From Candidatus Uhrbacteria bacterium (GTDB lineage: Bacteria > Patescibacteriota > Patescibacteriia > UBA9934): a stretch of 32,245 bases of DNA. Below are positions 14,172-23,505 of this stretch, in pieces (within the stretch, counting starts at the first letter, position 1; each line of letters opens with the position of its first letter). The stretch spans positions 1-32,245 of the forward strand of contig CALRGY010000014.1 of NCBI GenBank assembly GCA_943358395.1, read 5' to 3'. A model generated the notes under the pieces. It saw only the letters and a program-made list of their open reading frames with translations, searched no databases and was not told where the DNA came from. A program made the position numbers and the translations under genes.

Positions 14172-15092
14172 ATGATTCGTTGGATAAAATCAACATTATC
14201 GCTAATATTAGCCATAATATCAATTTTTCAATCGAATGTTGCTTTAGCGGCGATGTCTTCGACGAATTATCAGATCCAGTGGGATGAGTTTTCTGCAGGC
14301 GGAGGCAATAGCTCTTCGGCATCCTATACTGTTCGCGATAGCACCGCTGGTTCTGGGGCTGATTCACGATCTTCGTCCGCAAGCTATCGTATCGATCAAG
14401 GCTTTCGCGCCGGTGTGTATGATCAGGTAGTGGACTTCACTCCATACGTTCAGGATAGAAGTACACAGGTTGCTGCCACGGCATTTAGTTCAAATATCGT
14501 TACCGTCACAACTGCGGCAGGCTTTGCAGTGAGCGATTGGCTCATCATTGTTCAAGACGAAGGCGCCTCGCAGGTTGCGGCAATGGGGCAGATTTCGGGT
14601 ATTTCCGGCACAGACATCACTATTCGATCATCGTATTCGGGGAGCACACCAACGATTGATGGCTCCAATGACCAGGTGTATCGCATGTCACCTACTGCAA
14701 CAAATGCGCTAGGAACACTCTCTTCATCGATAGTGACGACGCAGATTATCGGCTGGGTTGCTTCCGCAGACGTTTCCCAAGGCTTTGGTGTATATGCGTT
14801 TGTCGATGATGATTTCCAGGTGGATTCCAACACCATCGCCGGTGTTGCAGATGGATCAGTAACAGCTGGAGACAGCGAATACGGCGCCCGTGCATCAGAT
14901 TCCACTCTTGCGACGTCCACCTTCGACACGCAAGACACCGCATTCACCACCACTCCCGCTCTTGTTGGAAGCACTTCGGCGTCATCGTTCACAAACAGCG
15001 GATTTATTACACTCAAAGCAGCAGTCTCCAGCGGGCAGGCCGGTGGAAACTATACACAAACGCTGACCACGATTTTTGTAGGGGATTATTAA
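14172..15092 (+). CDS. Secreted surface protein, 306 aa
   Basis: The signal peptide is residues ~1-27 (WIKSTLSLILAIISIFQSNVALA, then AM). The mature part begins with 'SSTNYQIQWDEFSAGGGNSSSASYTVRDSTAGSGADSRSSSASYRIDQGFRAG', a Ser-rich repeat pattern (SSASYxxRD/SYRIDQGFRAG) seen in exported CPR proteins. The rest is Ser/Thr-rich beta sequence with no catalytic motif. No C-terminal anchor is seen. It is probably exported by Sec and exposed at or released from the cell surface. The function is unknown. The IS30 element lies directly downstream. Confidence 0.75.
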   Translation: MIRWIKSTLSLILAIISIFQSNVALAAMSSTNYQIQWDEFSAGGGNSSSASYTVRDSTAGSGADSRSSSASYRIDQGFRAGVYDQVVDFTPYVQDRSTQVAATAFSSNIVTVTTAAGFAVSDWLIIVQDEGASQVAAMGQISGISGTDITIRSSYSGSTPTIDGSNDQVYRMSPTATNALGTLSSSIVTTQIIGWVASADVSQGFGVYAFVDDDFQVDSNTIAGVADGSVTAGDSEYGARASDSTLATSTFDTQDTAFTTTPALVGSTSASSFTNSGFITLKAAVSSGQAGGNYTQTLTTIFVGDY

Positions 15093-15147
15093 TGGTGTTT
15101 TTTTAACGATCGACGAAGATTTTACAAATAGAAGATTTCATTACTCC

Positions 15148-16164
15148 TTAGTCTCCAGCTTTTAACGCAACGAGTTGTTGAATTATTTCGTCAGGTTTTC
15201 GGTAGCCAATGGCTGCCCGTGGTCGCCCATTCAGTTGACGTTGCACACGTTTGATCTCTTTCGTTGAAACGGTGCGGAAGTCGGTGCCCTTTGGAAAATA
15301 CTGACGGATAAGTCCGTTGGTATTTTCGTTTGTGCCACGCTCCCATGGACTTCCCGGATGAGCGAAATATACCTTCATTCCGGTCGCTACCGTAAACTTT
15401 TTATGGTCGCTCATTTCTTTCCCCTGGTCGTACGTGAGGGACTTCGTGAATTCTTTTGGTAACGTACGCATTGCTTTGACGTATGCCTTACGCACTGATA
15501 CTGCATCTTTGGCTTTGAGTGGCACCATGATGGTGTATCTCGTCGTCCGCTCGACAAGTGTTCCCATTGCGGACTGCTTGTATTTTCCCATGATGAGGTC
15601 GCCCTCCCAATGTCCTGGCACTGTGCGCTCTGCAACCTCTGCCGGGCGCTCCTCAATGGATAGCATATCTGCGATCTTTCCTCGCATTTCGGTCGCTTTA
15701 CTCATCTTCGTTTTTCGTTTTCTTCGGTACTTCCGTTCCTGACGGAGACCTTTAATGAGCTCTGCTTTGAGGGAACCTCGTGGCAACACATAAATGTATT
15801 GGTAGATGGTTTCTGGAGACAGATGCATATCTTGCCTTCCAGGATACGTGCTCCGGAGTGTTTTGGCGATCTGATTTGGCGACCAACGGTTCATGAGACC
15901 TGAGATGACCTCAGCGAGGAGTGCCGGATTCTGCGTCAATTTTCGTCGACCAAACTTCCGAGATGCGGCTTTACGCTGTGCCCGACGCGTCGCCAAATTC
16001 GCTCGATATCCGGAGATGCCGCCATTCTTGCTAACCTCCTGAGAAATGGTGCTCGTTGATCTGCCGATTCTGCCGGCAATGGCGGTCATGGATTCGCCGG
16101 AGGCTAATCCTCGACTTATTTCTTCTCGGTCAATATTTGTTAGCCGAACGTAGGATTCTGGCAT
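15148..16164 (-). CDS. IS30-family transposase
   Basis: A 338-aa protein, full length for IS30. The N-terminal helix-turn-helix (~8-60, 'REEISRGLASGESMTAIAGRIGRSTSTISQEVSKN') binds the inverted repeats. The DDE catalytic residues are D189 (HWEGDLIMG), D246 (LTYDQGKEM) and E280 (ERGTNENTNGLIRQYFPKGTDF), all in the family context. The last codons are encoded by the left inverted repeat. It looks intact and may be active. Confidence 0.95.
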   Translation of the reverse strand: MPESYVRLTNIDREEISRGLASGESMTAIAGRIGRSTSTISQEVSKNGGISGYRANLATRRAQRKAASRKFGRRKLTQNPALLAEVISGLMNRWSPNQIAKTLRSTYPGRQDMHLSPETIYQYIYVLPRGSLKAELIKGLRQERKYRRKRKTKMSKATEMRGKIADMLSIEERPAEVAERTVPGHWEGDLIMGKYKQSAMGTLVERTTRYTIMVPLKAKDAVSVRKAYVKAMRTLPKEFTKSLTYDQGKEMSDHKKFTVATGMKVYFAHPGSPWERGTNENTNGLIRQYFPKGTDFRTVSTKEIKRVQRQLNGRPRAAIGYRKPDEIIQQLVALKAGD

Positions 16165-16202
16165 ACGAGTAGGAGTCTACTCGTTGCGTTAGATTCTGGA
16201 GA
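15152..16202. mobile_element. IS30-family insertion sequence
   Basis: The ~26-bp terminal inverted repeats begin TCTCCAG at both ends: 15152-15177 and 16177-16202 (inverted), about 22 of 26 identical, sharing TAACGCAACGAGT. The element is ~1.05 kb and the transposase fills it. No clear target duplication is visible. The transposase stop (15148-15150) lies just outside the left repeat, so the insertion site supplies it. A hairpin ACGAGTAG/CTACTCGT (16165-16184) lies at the right end before the transposase start. Confidence 0.8.
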
Positions 16203-16241
16203 GGAAGTCATATTTCGAAAACATAATCTGATCATTTCGGG

Positions 16242-16247
16242 TACAAT
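16242..16247 (+). promoter_or_regulatory. -10 box of the 286-aa protein gene
   Basis: TACAAT ends 6 nt before ATG 16254, pointing to a leaderless mRNA. No good -35 is present. The promoter lies outside the IS right end. Confidence 0.4.
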
Positions 16248-16253
16248 GTTCTC

Positions 16254-17114
16254 ATGCTTACGTTTTTACGCTGCACCGTCTTCCATCTCATCATCGGTTC
16301 TTTGATGATTGTTTCCCTTTTCCCCTCAACTCTTCTCGCTGCCGCAGTTCCCTCGGTTCGAGATGTGGTGGTGATGCCTGGAGAATCGGCGAGTATTGAA
16401 ATTCCCGTAGAAAATCAGAAGACGGTTTCGGTGGATGTTGCGTTACAGCTTTTTTCGGCGGAAATTGTGAGTGGGGAGGAGCAGCCGATGATACAAGAGC
16501 TTGATGCGGGTATTGCGGGGTGGGTTTCGCTTTCAACAGGATCGATGATACTTGCAGGAGGAGAACAGGATGTGATGGTGGTTACGGTGCATCCACCTGC
16601 CGATGCGCAGCCGCAGTCTTTTATTCTTGCGTTGGTTGCAACAGAAATCATCGAAGGCGATATTGCGCTTGTTCATGGCGCAGCAACGTTGATTTTTGTA
16701 ACGGTTGGTGATGTGCCAACGTCTGCACAATGTGTGGATTTTGTGCGTAACACCGATGATGGTGCCACGCTCACGCTGATGAATACTGGAAGCGGTATAC
16801 TGTATGCCAACGGAGCCGTTGTGCTTCGTGGAATGTTTGGGATTCGGTTTGGCACAACGCCGATGAATCCAATGGGTCATCGCATCGCAGCGAATCAAAC
16901 TCGTTCTTGGACTGTTTCATTGCCTGCAATTCCATGGTGGGCATTTGGTGCACTGCATTACAGCATCGACGATGAACAGATCGCTGATGATGGATGCGAC
17001 TCGATTGCCATCGGAACGCGATGGCTGCCGATCGTGGGCATCGGTGTAGCGTTTATCACGATATTCATGTTGGGATTCGGAATCCTTCGACGAGTTTCTC
17101 ATTCGGCGATCTGA
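16254..17114 (+). CDS. Exported membrane-anchored protein with Ig-like domains
   Basis: A 286-aa protein. The signal peptide is ~1-30 (FHLIIGSLMIVSLFPSTLLAA). Two beta-sandwich regions follow: ~33-150 ('VVVMPGESASIEIPVENQKTVSVDVALQLFSAEIVSGEE...GWVSLSTGSMILAGGEQDVMVVTVHPPADAQPQSFILALVATE') and ~155-245. The C-terminus is one membrane helix (~258-277, WLPIVGIGVAFITIFMLGFGIL) with a basic end. The pattern resembles WxL/DUF916-type surface binding domains, but this family link is only a similarity of layout. It is the first of three surface-protein genes in a row. Confidence 0.7.
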   Translation: MLTFLRCTVFHLIIGSLMIVSLFPSTLLAAAVPSVRDVVVMPGESASIEIPVENQKTVSVDVALQLFSAEIVSGEEQPMIQELDAGIAGWVSLSTGSMILAGGEQDVMVVTVHPPADAQPQSFILALVATEIIEGDIALVHGAATLIFVTVGDVPTSAQCVDFVRNTDDGATLTLMNTGSGILYANGAVVLRGMFGIRFGTTPMNPMGHRIAANQTRSWTVSLPAIPWWAFGALHYSIDDEQIADDGCDSIAIGTRWLPIVGIGVAFITIFMLGFGILRRVSHSAI

Positions 17115-17125
17115 TTGAGGAATAA

Positions 17126-17234
17126 CCTCACCCATACCCTCTCCTTCGTAAGGAGAGGGATAGCACATCCGGATTCGTGACGCATCTGATCGTGATCTCT
17201 CCCTCCTTACGAAGGAGGGAGTCGGAGGGAGGTC
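17126..17234. repeat. CCCTCC palindromic repeat pair
   Basis: Two hairpin repeats facing each other: CCCTCTCCTTCGTAAGGAGAGGG (stem CCTCTCCTT/AAGGAGAGG) near 17137-17159, and TCCCTCCTT/AAGGAGGGA (about 17200-17220) followed by GTCGGAGGGAGG. The second belongs to the same family as repeats at 23172, 23335, 25892 and 30127. They lie between two surface-protein genes. Confidence 0.65.
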
Positions 17235-17260
17235 TAAACACGAGCGTGATTCATTTCCCA

Positions 17261-19246
17261 ATGACTCGACTTCACCAAAAACTTTCTTCCCTTCCCCTCA
17301 TCGCTCTCGCGATCTTTTTTCCGTTGATCACGTTTGCGGCAACATTTACCGACGTGACGGATCAGGTTTCCACGACGCAGGTTTCCGTGGGATCGAACCA
17401 CAAATTCATTCTTACGCTTGCAGATGCGATGAGCGAAGGCGAGACGATGACCATTACATTCCCAACCGGATTTGTATTAACATCGATCACCGAAGACGAT
17501 GTTGATATTGCAGATGATGGCGTGGATCTTTTAACCGCGGCAGATTGTACCGGCTCAGAAGCGGCATCGGTGGCAGTGTCCGGTCAAATCGTAACCATGA
17601 CCATTTGTGCGGGTGATGGGGGCGCGATCGCAACAAGTAGCGTTGTGAACATCGAAATTGGAACTAATGCTTCAGCATCCGGGAGTGGCACGCAGCGCAT
17701 CACGAATCCTTCCGTGGCAACGTCGTGGTTTGTGAATATTGCGGGGACAAGCGGAAATTCAGGATCGGTGTTGCTTGCAACGAGTACGAACGGCGGTGCA
17801 TCGGTAAGCGCAACGGTTCCGGGACCTTCGAGTGGCGGAGGATGCGGCGGCTGCGGATCTCCGTCGCCGGATCCGGATCCGGAACCAGAGCCGGAGCCAG
17901 AACCCGATCCCGATCCCGAGCCTGAACCCGAGCCTGAACCTGAGCCAGATCCGGAATCGGATCCTGATCCTGTTGTGGGTGATACGGATGATGATGTTCC
18001 ACCAACAGAAGATCCCGGTTCATCGCCGTCCAGCCCCAGTGAAACGCCAGTGAGCGATTCAGGCGACCCATCGATTCCCGATGAAGTCGGTGGTGGTTCA
18101 TCGGTTCCAGATCCGATCATCGAGGGAGGGATTGATGTTCCTACAGATGAAGGCTCGCCAATACTGCCGGAATCGCCGGGGGATGATGCCGGTACCGTTG
18201 TTTCGATTCCCGAGGAATCATCGAAACCCGTTGTGAAACCGAATACATCCTCTCCGATTGTAACGATCGCGAATGATGTTTCTGGAGCAATCGAAGAGAT
18301 TCGTGCGTCGTCACTTGCAGAACAGATTGCTGCGATCGCTCTGCCTATCGCGGCAATTGCAGCAGCATCGACAATCATCGTACTCGCATCGTCGTTCAAT
18401 TTGTTCTCGTACCTTCAATTTCTCTTTACGTCGCCGTTGATGTTTATTGCGCGCAGAAAGCGAAAGGCATTCGGGGTGGTGTACAACGCTATCACGAAAG
18501 TCCCTATCGATCTTGCGACGGTACGTCTATACGATGCGGCGACGAATCGATTGGTGCGATCGATGGTGACGGATGCGCATGGGCAATATTTCTTTCTTGC
18601 TATGCCGGGGCAATATCGCCTTGTTGTCGCAAAGCATGGGCTGACATTTCCGAGCGCATATTTGCGGGACGTGAAAGATGATGGGGCGTATTTGGATGTG
18701 TATAGCGGGCAGATTATCGAGGTGACGGAAGCGAATGCCAGCATTACGGCGAATATTCCACTCGATCCTGCAGAAGGTGTGCCGCGCACTGCACGAGGGT
18801 TGCGGTGGTACCGGTTCTTGCGCAGGTTCCAGTTTGGTTTTTCATTGTCTGGCGTGCTTCTTTCTTTCGGTGTGTGGTTTGTCGCACCGTCGATGGTGAC
18901 GATGATGCTTGCTGTTGCGCAGGTGATAACATTCCTGCTGTTCTGGCGGTTGGCAGTGCCGCGGGCACCGCACGGCTGGGGTATTGTTTCAGATACATCA
19001 ACGCGTCGCCCTGTGGGCAACGCTGTCGTGAGATTGTTCGAACCGAAGTATAATAAACTTGTTGAAACAGCACTCACCGACGCACGGGGCAGATATAGTT
19101 TCTTGGTAGGGCCCAACGAGTACATTGTACGGACGGATAAAGATGGGTACGACGAGCACACAGTGCGCCCCATCGACTACAGGCAACGCACGGAGCCCGA
19201 GGCGCTTGCTATCGACGTTCCGTTGCAGCCGAAAAAGCTACTATGA
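17261..19246 (+). CDS. Large membrane-anchored surface protein with acidic DP/EP repeat
   Basis: A 661-aa protein starting MTRLHQKLSSLPLIALAIFF. It has a signal peptide (~1-27), a beta-rich domain (~28-200, 'TFTDVTDQVSTTQVSVGSNHKFILTLADAMSEGETMTITFPTGF'), a glycine/cysteine hinge (GGGCGGCG), a run of about 40 residues of alternating D/E-P, and a Ser/Pro/Asp-rich stretch. Then comes a membrane region (~340-380), two carboxypeptidase-regulatory-like beta domains ('GVVYNAITKVPIDLATVRLYDAATNRLVRSMVTDAHGQYFFLAMPGQYRLVVAK' and 'GIVSDTSTRRPVGNAVVRLFEPKYNKLVETALTDARGRYSFLVGPNEYIVRTDKDGY') and two more membrane helices between them. An upstream start (17177) lies in the palindromic repeat and is rejected. 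The stop overlaps the next ATG. Confidence 0.8.
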   Translation: MTRLHQKLSSLPLIALAIFFPLITFAATFTDVTDQVSTTQVSVGSNHKFILTLADAMSEGETMTITFPTGFVLTSITEDDVDIADDGVDLLTAADCTGSEAASVAVSGQIVTMTICAGDGGAIATSSVVNIEIGTNASASGSGTQRITNPSVATSWFVNIAGTSGNSGSVLLATSTNGGASVSATVPGPSSGGGCGGCGSPSPDPDPEPEPEPEPDPDPEPEPEPEPEPDPESDPDPVVGDTDDDVPPTEDPGSSPSSPSETPVSDSGDPSIPDEVGGGSSVPDPIIEGGIDVPTDEGSPILPESPGDDAGTVVSIPEESSKPVVKPNTSSPIVTIANDVSGAIEEIRASSLAEQIAAIALPIAAIAAASTIIVLASSFNLFSYLQFLFTSPLMFIARRKRKAFGVVYNAITKVPIDLATVRLYDAATNRLVRSMVTDAHGQYFFLAMPGQYRLVVAKHGLTFPSAYLRDVKDDGAYLDVYSGQIIEVTEANASITANIPLDPAEGVPRTARGLRWYRFLRRFQFGFSLSGVLLSFGVWFVAPSMVTMMLAVAQVITFLLFWRLAVPRAPHGWGIVSDTSTRRPVGNAVVRLFEPKYNKLVETALTDARGRYSFLVGPNEYIVRTDKDGYDEHTVRPIDYRQRTEPEALAIDVPLQPKKLL

Positions 19247-22200
19247 GGAAGGAGGAGGGAAGAAAAGGCTATGGTATTTCACTCGCACGGCGTTTTTTTG
19301 CGAGCGTTATTTTTGCATGTGTTTTGGTGGGAACAGGGTACACGGGGTTAATACAGGTTCGTGCCGCAGCAACGCCGCCACGCATTGTGATGTATCAAGG
19401 GCGACTATTAAATAGCAACGGTGTTCCTGTTTCGGATACGACGGCATCGATTTCGTTTGCGCTGTACGATGCATCGAGCGGCGGAACCTGTTTATGGTCG
19501 AATAATTCTGCGACGTGTGCTTCGGTTGCCGCACGAACAGTCACGCTGACATCGGGATTATTCTCTGAGGCGCTTGGTGATACTGCGGCTGCTACGCCAT
19601 ATGCCGCAATTGCTGCGACGGTTTTTGCAGATAATGCCTCCGTGTACCTTGAAGTCATCGTGAATGGTGAAACGTTGACTCCTCGAAAAGCAATGCTTGC
19701 TGCGCCGTATGCCATGAACGCCGATGCACTCGACGGCTACACCACGACTCTCGCGGGAGCGACCTCGGCAATGGTTCCCGTTTTTACCGCGAACGGCAAT
19801 TTGGTGATTACCGGTTCGCCACAGAGTACAGCAACGACCGATGCCGTATTGCTGGTGAATCCCGATACTGCCGTCACAGCAACGAATGAAAAATTACTTT
19901 CTCTTGCGGTGAGCGGAACGGCGAAGTTTACTCTCGATGCTGAGGGAGATGGAACATTTGCGGGTTCAATTGGGGTGAACGGCGGAACTATCGCCTCTTC
20001 TATTGCGTTAGCGATTACTTCCGGTGGTGATTTGAGTTTGAATCCTGGTGGGTCCGGTTTAGTTTCTATCACAACGGGTGACGATTTTACGGTGGGTGCC
20101 GCAACCCTTGTCGCACCATTCAGTGTGGATGTTTCACTCGCGACGATTCGTTTTGGTAGTGGCAGTAGCGCAGATCCCATTCTGAATTTTTACGCGAGTG
20201 ATTCATCGACATCTGCACAGATCGCGTATGGTCTTACGGATACCTTTGCGGTTACCGGTGGAAATTGGTCGTTGACGGGTTTGGGTACATTACCAACCAC
20301 GAGTAGCGGATCATCGGTGTCATCATTGACGACAACAACGCTGAGTGGCACGTCATCGAATAATCTTGCAGCATTAACGATGTACGGATCGTCATCATCG
20401 ATGACGTATTCTGCTATTGAGGGATCGGGAACGACGTCGCACCAAGTGAATGCCGGGCAAAATTCGCTCACAATCTCTGGGGCAACGTCGGTGTTAACGT
20501 ACGGGAATGCCGTGAAGGGAACGCTCACGAATACTGCAACGAATGCATCGTTGATAGAATCTGGCGGCTACTTGTCCGGCGTGACCGGCGTTGCTACGCA
20601 TAACGCGAGCCTTACCACCTTGAGCGATATTCGTGGTGTGTACGGCGAAGTTGCCGCAGCGAATGGTACGGTTACGAATGCGTATGCCGTTTCTGGACAG
20701 TTTTCCGTGACGTCGGGATCGATTACGAATGCCTACGCGGTGTACGGTAAGGGCACCACAGTTGGAACAAATCGATACGGTGTGTATGGCGAAGCGTCTG
20801 GGGGAACGAATAATTATGGTGGCTATTTTACGGGGGGAGCAGTGCAGATTGATGCGGATACCTCTGCGGATATTGCAACCATCGCTTTGACGGCTGGAGA
20901 GCTTTATGTTGCCGGCGACCTTGAATCGCGGGGAAGTACACTCCTTGGTGATGCCACAAGTTCAAGCCCAACGTTTACCTTCTCATCCGCAAAAACATCC
21001 GGTGATTTAGGGTCGTTTGTGTTTGATGGCATGCAATCTGGCAATGGTTTTACGGTGTCGCGCGCCAATGCTGGGGGCACCGATGTGACGGGAACTATTT
21101 TCCGCGTATTGCAGAATGATGTTGGCGCAGGATCGACGGCAACCGCCGCATCGATTACGCAGCTTGGAGCAGGATCGGCGATCGGACTCTTGATTACACA
21201 AGCGACCACGAGCGCGCATAGCGGCGCAAGTACCGGCGCAAATGCACTCGTGATTGATACCCAAGAAAATGGAAGTTCCGACGATGCGATTATTTTACGC
21301 TCCGATTCTAATGCAGATGGCACTGGTCTTGATATGGAGTTCCGCGTTACTACCGCTGGCGATGCATATGCTGATGGAGCATTTACTGGTGGTGGTGCTG
21401 ACTTTGCTGAATATTTTCCCACGAAAGATGCTGCGCTTACCGATGAACAGCTGGTGTGTCAGGATTATGCGGTTGCGAAAAGCGTAAAGCGATGTGAGGC
21501 AGGGAACACCCAGATCGTTGGTGTGATTTCTACAAATCCTGCGTTTATTGGAAACAATATCGGCGACGGCACAGAGGATTTGCGGGGTAATGCGAAGTAT
21601 CGATTGGTGGGTTTAACCGGGCAGGTGGATACGAAGGTGAGTACAAGTGATGGCGCAATTGCTGTTGGTGATCCAATTTCCGCATCGTCGACGATGGCAG
21701 GATATGGCGCAAAGGCGCATGGGCCGGTACGGATTGTGGGCTTTGCATTGCAAGCGCTGTCTGGCGGGGTTGGCACGATTCGTGTCCTTGTAAGTCCGCA
21801 GTGGTATGGCGGCGATGTGCTCACCGCGACCGGAGGTGCCACGCAGGTGGCAGGCAGTTTCGCGATTGCTGCAACAACCCTGGCGACCGCATCATCGGTA
21901 ACCGTGGATTCCGGCACATTGATGCTTCGCGGATCTGCATGGAGTGGTAATGCGGCGGAAACAATCGGAATGCAGCTCAAGACCGCAGTGAGTGCCGTGG
22001 ATGATTATCGTCTTTCGGTGATGAATACTGCAGGAACCGAAGTTGCCTCTGTGGGGAATTCTGGAGACTTCGCGATTGCTGGCAGACTCTATCCTTCAGA
22101 TCGGGGCGCGACACAACGAACGAAATATCTGTATTACGATGGATCAGTTGGTTCTGGTGGTGACATGATGCGTACGAATGCTGCAGGTTGGGCAGCAGGA

Positions 22201-23505
22201 TCGTATGACTTTGCGGAAATGTTCCCGTCTGCCGACGTATTGCTGCCTGGTGAAATTGTCGTGTTTGGCGATGCGAGCGAACATGTGAAGCGATCGTTGG
22301 GCGAGCCGTACAGTCGCACCATTGCCGGAATTGTTTCTACGCGCCCCGGATTTTTGGCAGGTGAGAATCGTGCGGATCATTATCCTATTGCGCTTGCTGG
22401 GCGTGTGCCAACATTGGTCTCCACGGAAAACGGCGCAATCAACATCGGCGATCCACTGACAACATCAACACATCCCGGCTATGCCATGAAGGCAACGGAA
22501 CCTGGACCGATTGTGGGCTATGCCGCACAAGCATTCGAAGGATTGATGGGAACGGTGATCGTCTATGTGAATGTTTCATATTACGCCGGTGCACCGGTGA
22601 AGCAGGGTGCGGGTGCAGAAAACACCGTTTCCCATCTTTCTGCAGATATTCAAGCGTTTGATACCACGGGTGTGCTGAACTTTAACGGTGGTCAGCTTCT
22701 CGCGATTGGTTCCATGGCAGGAATCGATGGCGTGTGGCGTTTAGAGAATGATGGCGATTTCATTACGTCTGGTCGGCTCATCGAATTAGTGCGGTCGGTT
22801 GAGGGTACCGATGTTGAAACGTATGTTGCGGCAACATTGCAGAAAACGGTGCAGCTTTCCGGTACGGTTGTACTCAACAATGGTCGCGCCGAGGTGACGT
22901 TTGCAGACATCGATGCAACATTTACCAGTATCATCGATACAGCCCCAACCTATCGCGCACTTATCACACCGTACGGAGCAACCGGTGCACTCTTCGTCAC
23001 CGATCGCACGGTGAACGGATTCGCTATCGTTGAATCTGGTGCAGCGTCTTCCGGCGTTTCTGTGGATTGGTTCGTGATTGCGACGCGGAGGGATTACGCG
23101 GAGGTGAATGCGGTTCCGGTTGAAGTGCCGTTGGTGAGCAATTCGGTCGAAACCCCTTCGGAGTTCTCGACCCCCTCCGACTCCCCCTTGGCAGGGGGAG
23201 AGGTCGCGACGGATGAGGTCACTCCGTCATCGGATCCGGTGAGTGAATCGATTTCCGATCCTGCACCGGTCTCTGATCCTGAACCGATTTCCGAACCTGC
23301 ATCATCGGATTCTGCTTCTTCGACTTCAGCTCCCTCCGACTCCTCGTCCCTTTCTCACTCCCCCATAAATGGGGGAGAGGTCGCGAGCAATGAAAGCGCT
23401 CCGTCATCGGATTCGGTGAGCGTTGATGCTGCGCCTGCGCCGTCCGCCGACTCAGCCCCATCCGGATCTTCCGATGCTCCTTCGAGTGAGTCAGTGTCAT
23501 CCTGA
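19243..23505 (+). CDS. Giant secreted surface/fibre-like protein, 1420 aa
   Basis: The signal peptide or N-terminal anchor is ~1-42. Residues ~45-165 ('PPRIVMYQGRLLNSNGVPVSDTTASISFALYDASSGGTCLW...SGLFSEALGD' and 'YLEVIVNGETLTPRKAMLAAPYAMNADALDGY') are a head domain typical of large CPR exported proteins and tail-fibre-like proteins. A long Ser/Thr/Gly beta-helix-like region follows (~170-710). Then come two copies of a C-terminal module: ~718-872 ('ADFAEYFPTKDAALTDEQLV...YRLVGLTGQVDTKVSTSDGAIAVGDPISASS') and ~985-1135 ('YDFAEMFPSADVLLPGEIVVFGD...IALAGRVPTLVSTENGAINIGDPLTTS'). The tail (~1300-1420) is Ser/Pro/Glu-rich and includes two translated palindromic repeats. ATG 19243 overlaps the upstream stop (ATGA), so translation is coupled. 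The TGA stop lies inside a dispersed repeat. Confidence 0.85.
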   Translation: MRKEEGRKGYGISLARRFFASVIFACVLVGTGYTGLIQVRAAATPPRIVMYQGRLLNSNGVPVSDTTASISFALYDASSGGTCLWSNNSATCASVAARTVTLTSGLFSEALGDTAAATPYAAIAATVFADNASVYLEVIVNGETLTPRKAMLAAPYAMNADALDGYTTTLAGATSAMVPVFTANGNLVITGSPQSTATTDAVLLVNPDTAVTATNEKLLSLAVSGTAKFTLDAEGDGTFAGSIGVNGGTIASSIALAITSGGDLSLNPGGSGLVSITTGDDFTVGAATLVAPFSVDVSLATIRFGSGSSADPILNFYASDSSTSAQIAYGLTDTFAVTGGNWSLTGLGTLPTTSSGSSVSSLTTTTLSGTSSNNLAALTMYGSSSSMTYSAIEGSGTTSHQVNAGQNSLTISGATSVLTYGNAVKGTLTNTATNASLIESGGYLSGVTGVATHNASLTTLSDIRGVYGEVAAANGTVTNAYAVSGQFSVTSGSITNAYAVYGKGTTVGTNRYGVYGEASGGTNNYGGYFTGGAVQIDADTSADIATIALTAGELYVAGDLESRGSTLLGDATSSSPTFTFSSAKTSGDLGSFVFDGMQSGNGFTVSRANAGGTDVTGTIFRVLQNDVGAGSTATAASITQLGAGSAIGLLITQATTSAHSGASTGANALVIDTQENGSSDDAIILRSDSNADGTGLDMEFRVTTAGDAYADGAFTGGGADFAEYFPTKDAALTDEQLVCQDYAVAKSVKRCEAGNTQIVGVISTNPAFIGNNIGDGTEDLRGNAKYRLVGLTGQVDTKVSTSDGAIAVGDPISASSTMAGYGAKAHGPVRIVGFALQALSGGVGTIRVLVSPQWYGGDVLTATGGATQVAGSFAIAATTLATASSVTVDSGTLMLRGSAWSGNAAETIGMQLKTAVSAVDDYRLSVMNTAGTEVASVGNSGDFAIAGRLYPSDRGATQRTKYLYYDGSVGSGGDMMRTNAAGWAAGSYDFAEMFPSADVLLPGEIVVFGDASEHVKRSLGEPYSRTIAGIVSTRPGFLAGENRADHYPIALAGRVPTLVSTENGAINIGDPLTTSTHPGYAMKATEPGPIVGYAAQAFEGLMGTVIVYVNVSYYAGAPVKQGAGAENTVSHLSADIQAFDTTGVLNFNGGQLLAIGSMAGIDGVWRLENDGDFITSGRLIELVRSVEGTDVETYVAATLQKTVQLSGTVVLNNGRAEVTFADIDATFTSIIDTAPTYRALITPYGATGALFVTDRTVNGFAIVESGAASSGVSVDWFVIATRRDYAEVNAVPVEVPLVSNSVETPSEFSTPSDSPLAGGEVATDEVTPSSDPVSESISDPAPVSDPEPISEPASSDSASSTSAPSDSSSLSHSPINGGEVASNESAPSSDSVSVDAAPAPSADSAPSGSSDAPSSESVSS
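23172..23211. repeat. CCCTCC palindromic repeat inside coding sequence, first copy
   Basis: The core CTCCCCCTTGGCAGGGGGAG (23181-23200), flanked by CCCTCCGA and AGGTCGCG, is read in frame as ...PSDSPLAGGEVAT. It belongs to the same family as the intergenic copies at 25892 and 30127. Confidence 0.75.
23335..23385. repeat. CCCTCC palindromic repeat inside coding sequence, second copy
   Basis: The core CTCCCCCATAAATGGGGGAG (23358-23377) is identical to the intergenic copy at 25902-25921 and is read in frame as ...HSPINGGEVAS, the same frame as the first copy. Confidence 0.75.

Noticed and set aside
15148-16202. Target-site duplication of the IS30 element
   Set aside because: Bases flanking the inverted repeats do not show a convincing 2-3 bp duplication.
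17584-18399. Long minus-strand frame with Gly/Ser repeats opposite the 661-aa surface protein
   Set aside because: Mirror of the Asp/Glu-Pro repeat in the plus-strand gene; no start signal and no export or domain sense.
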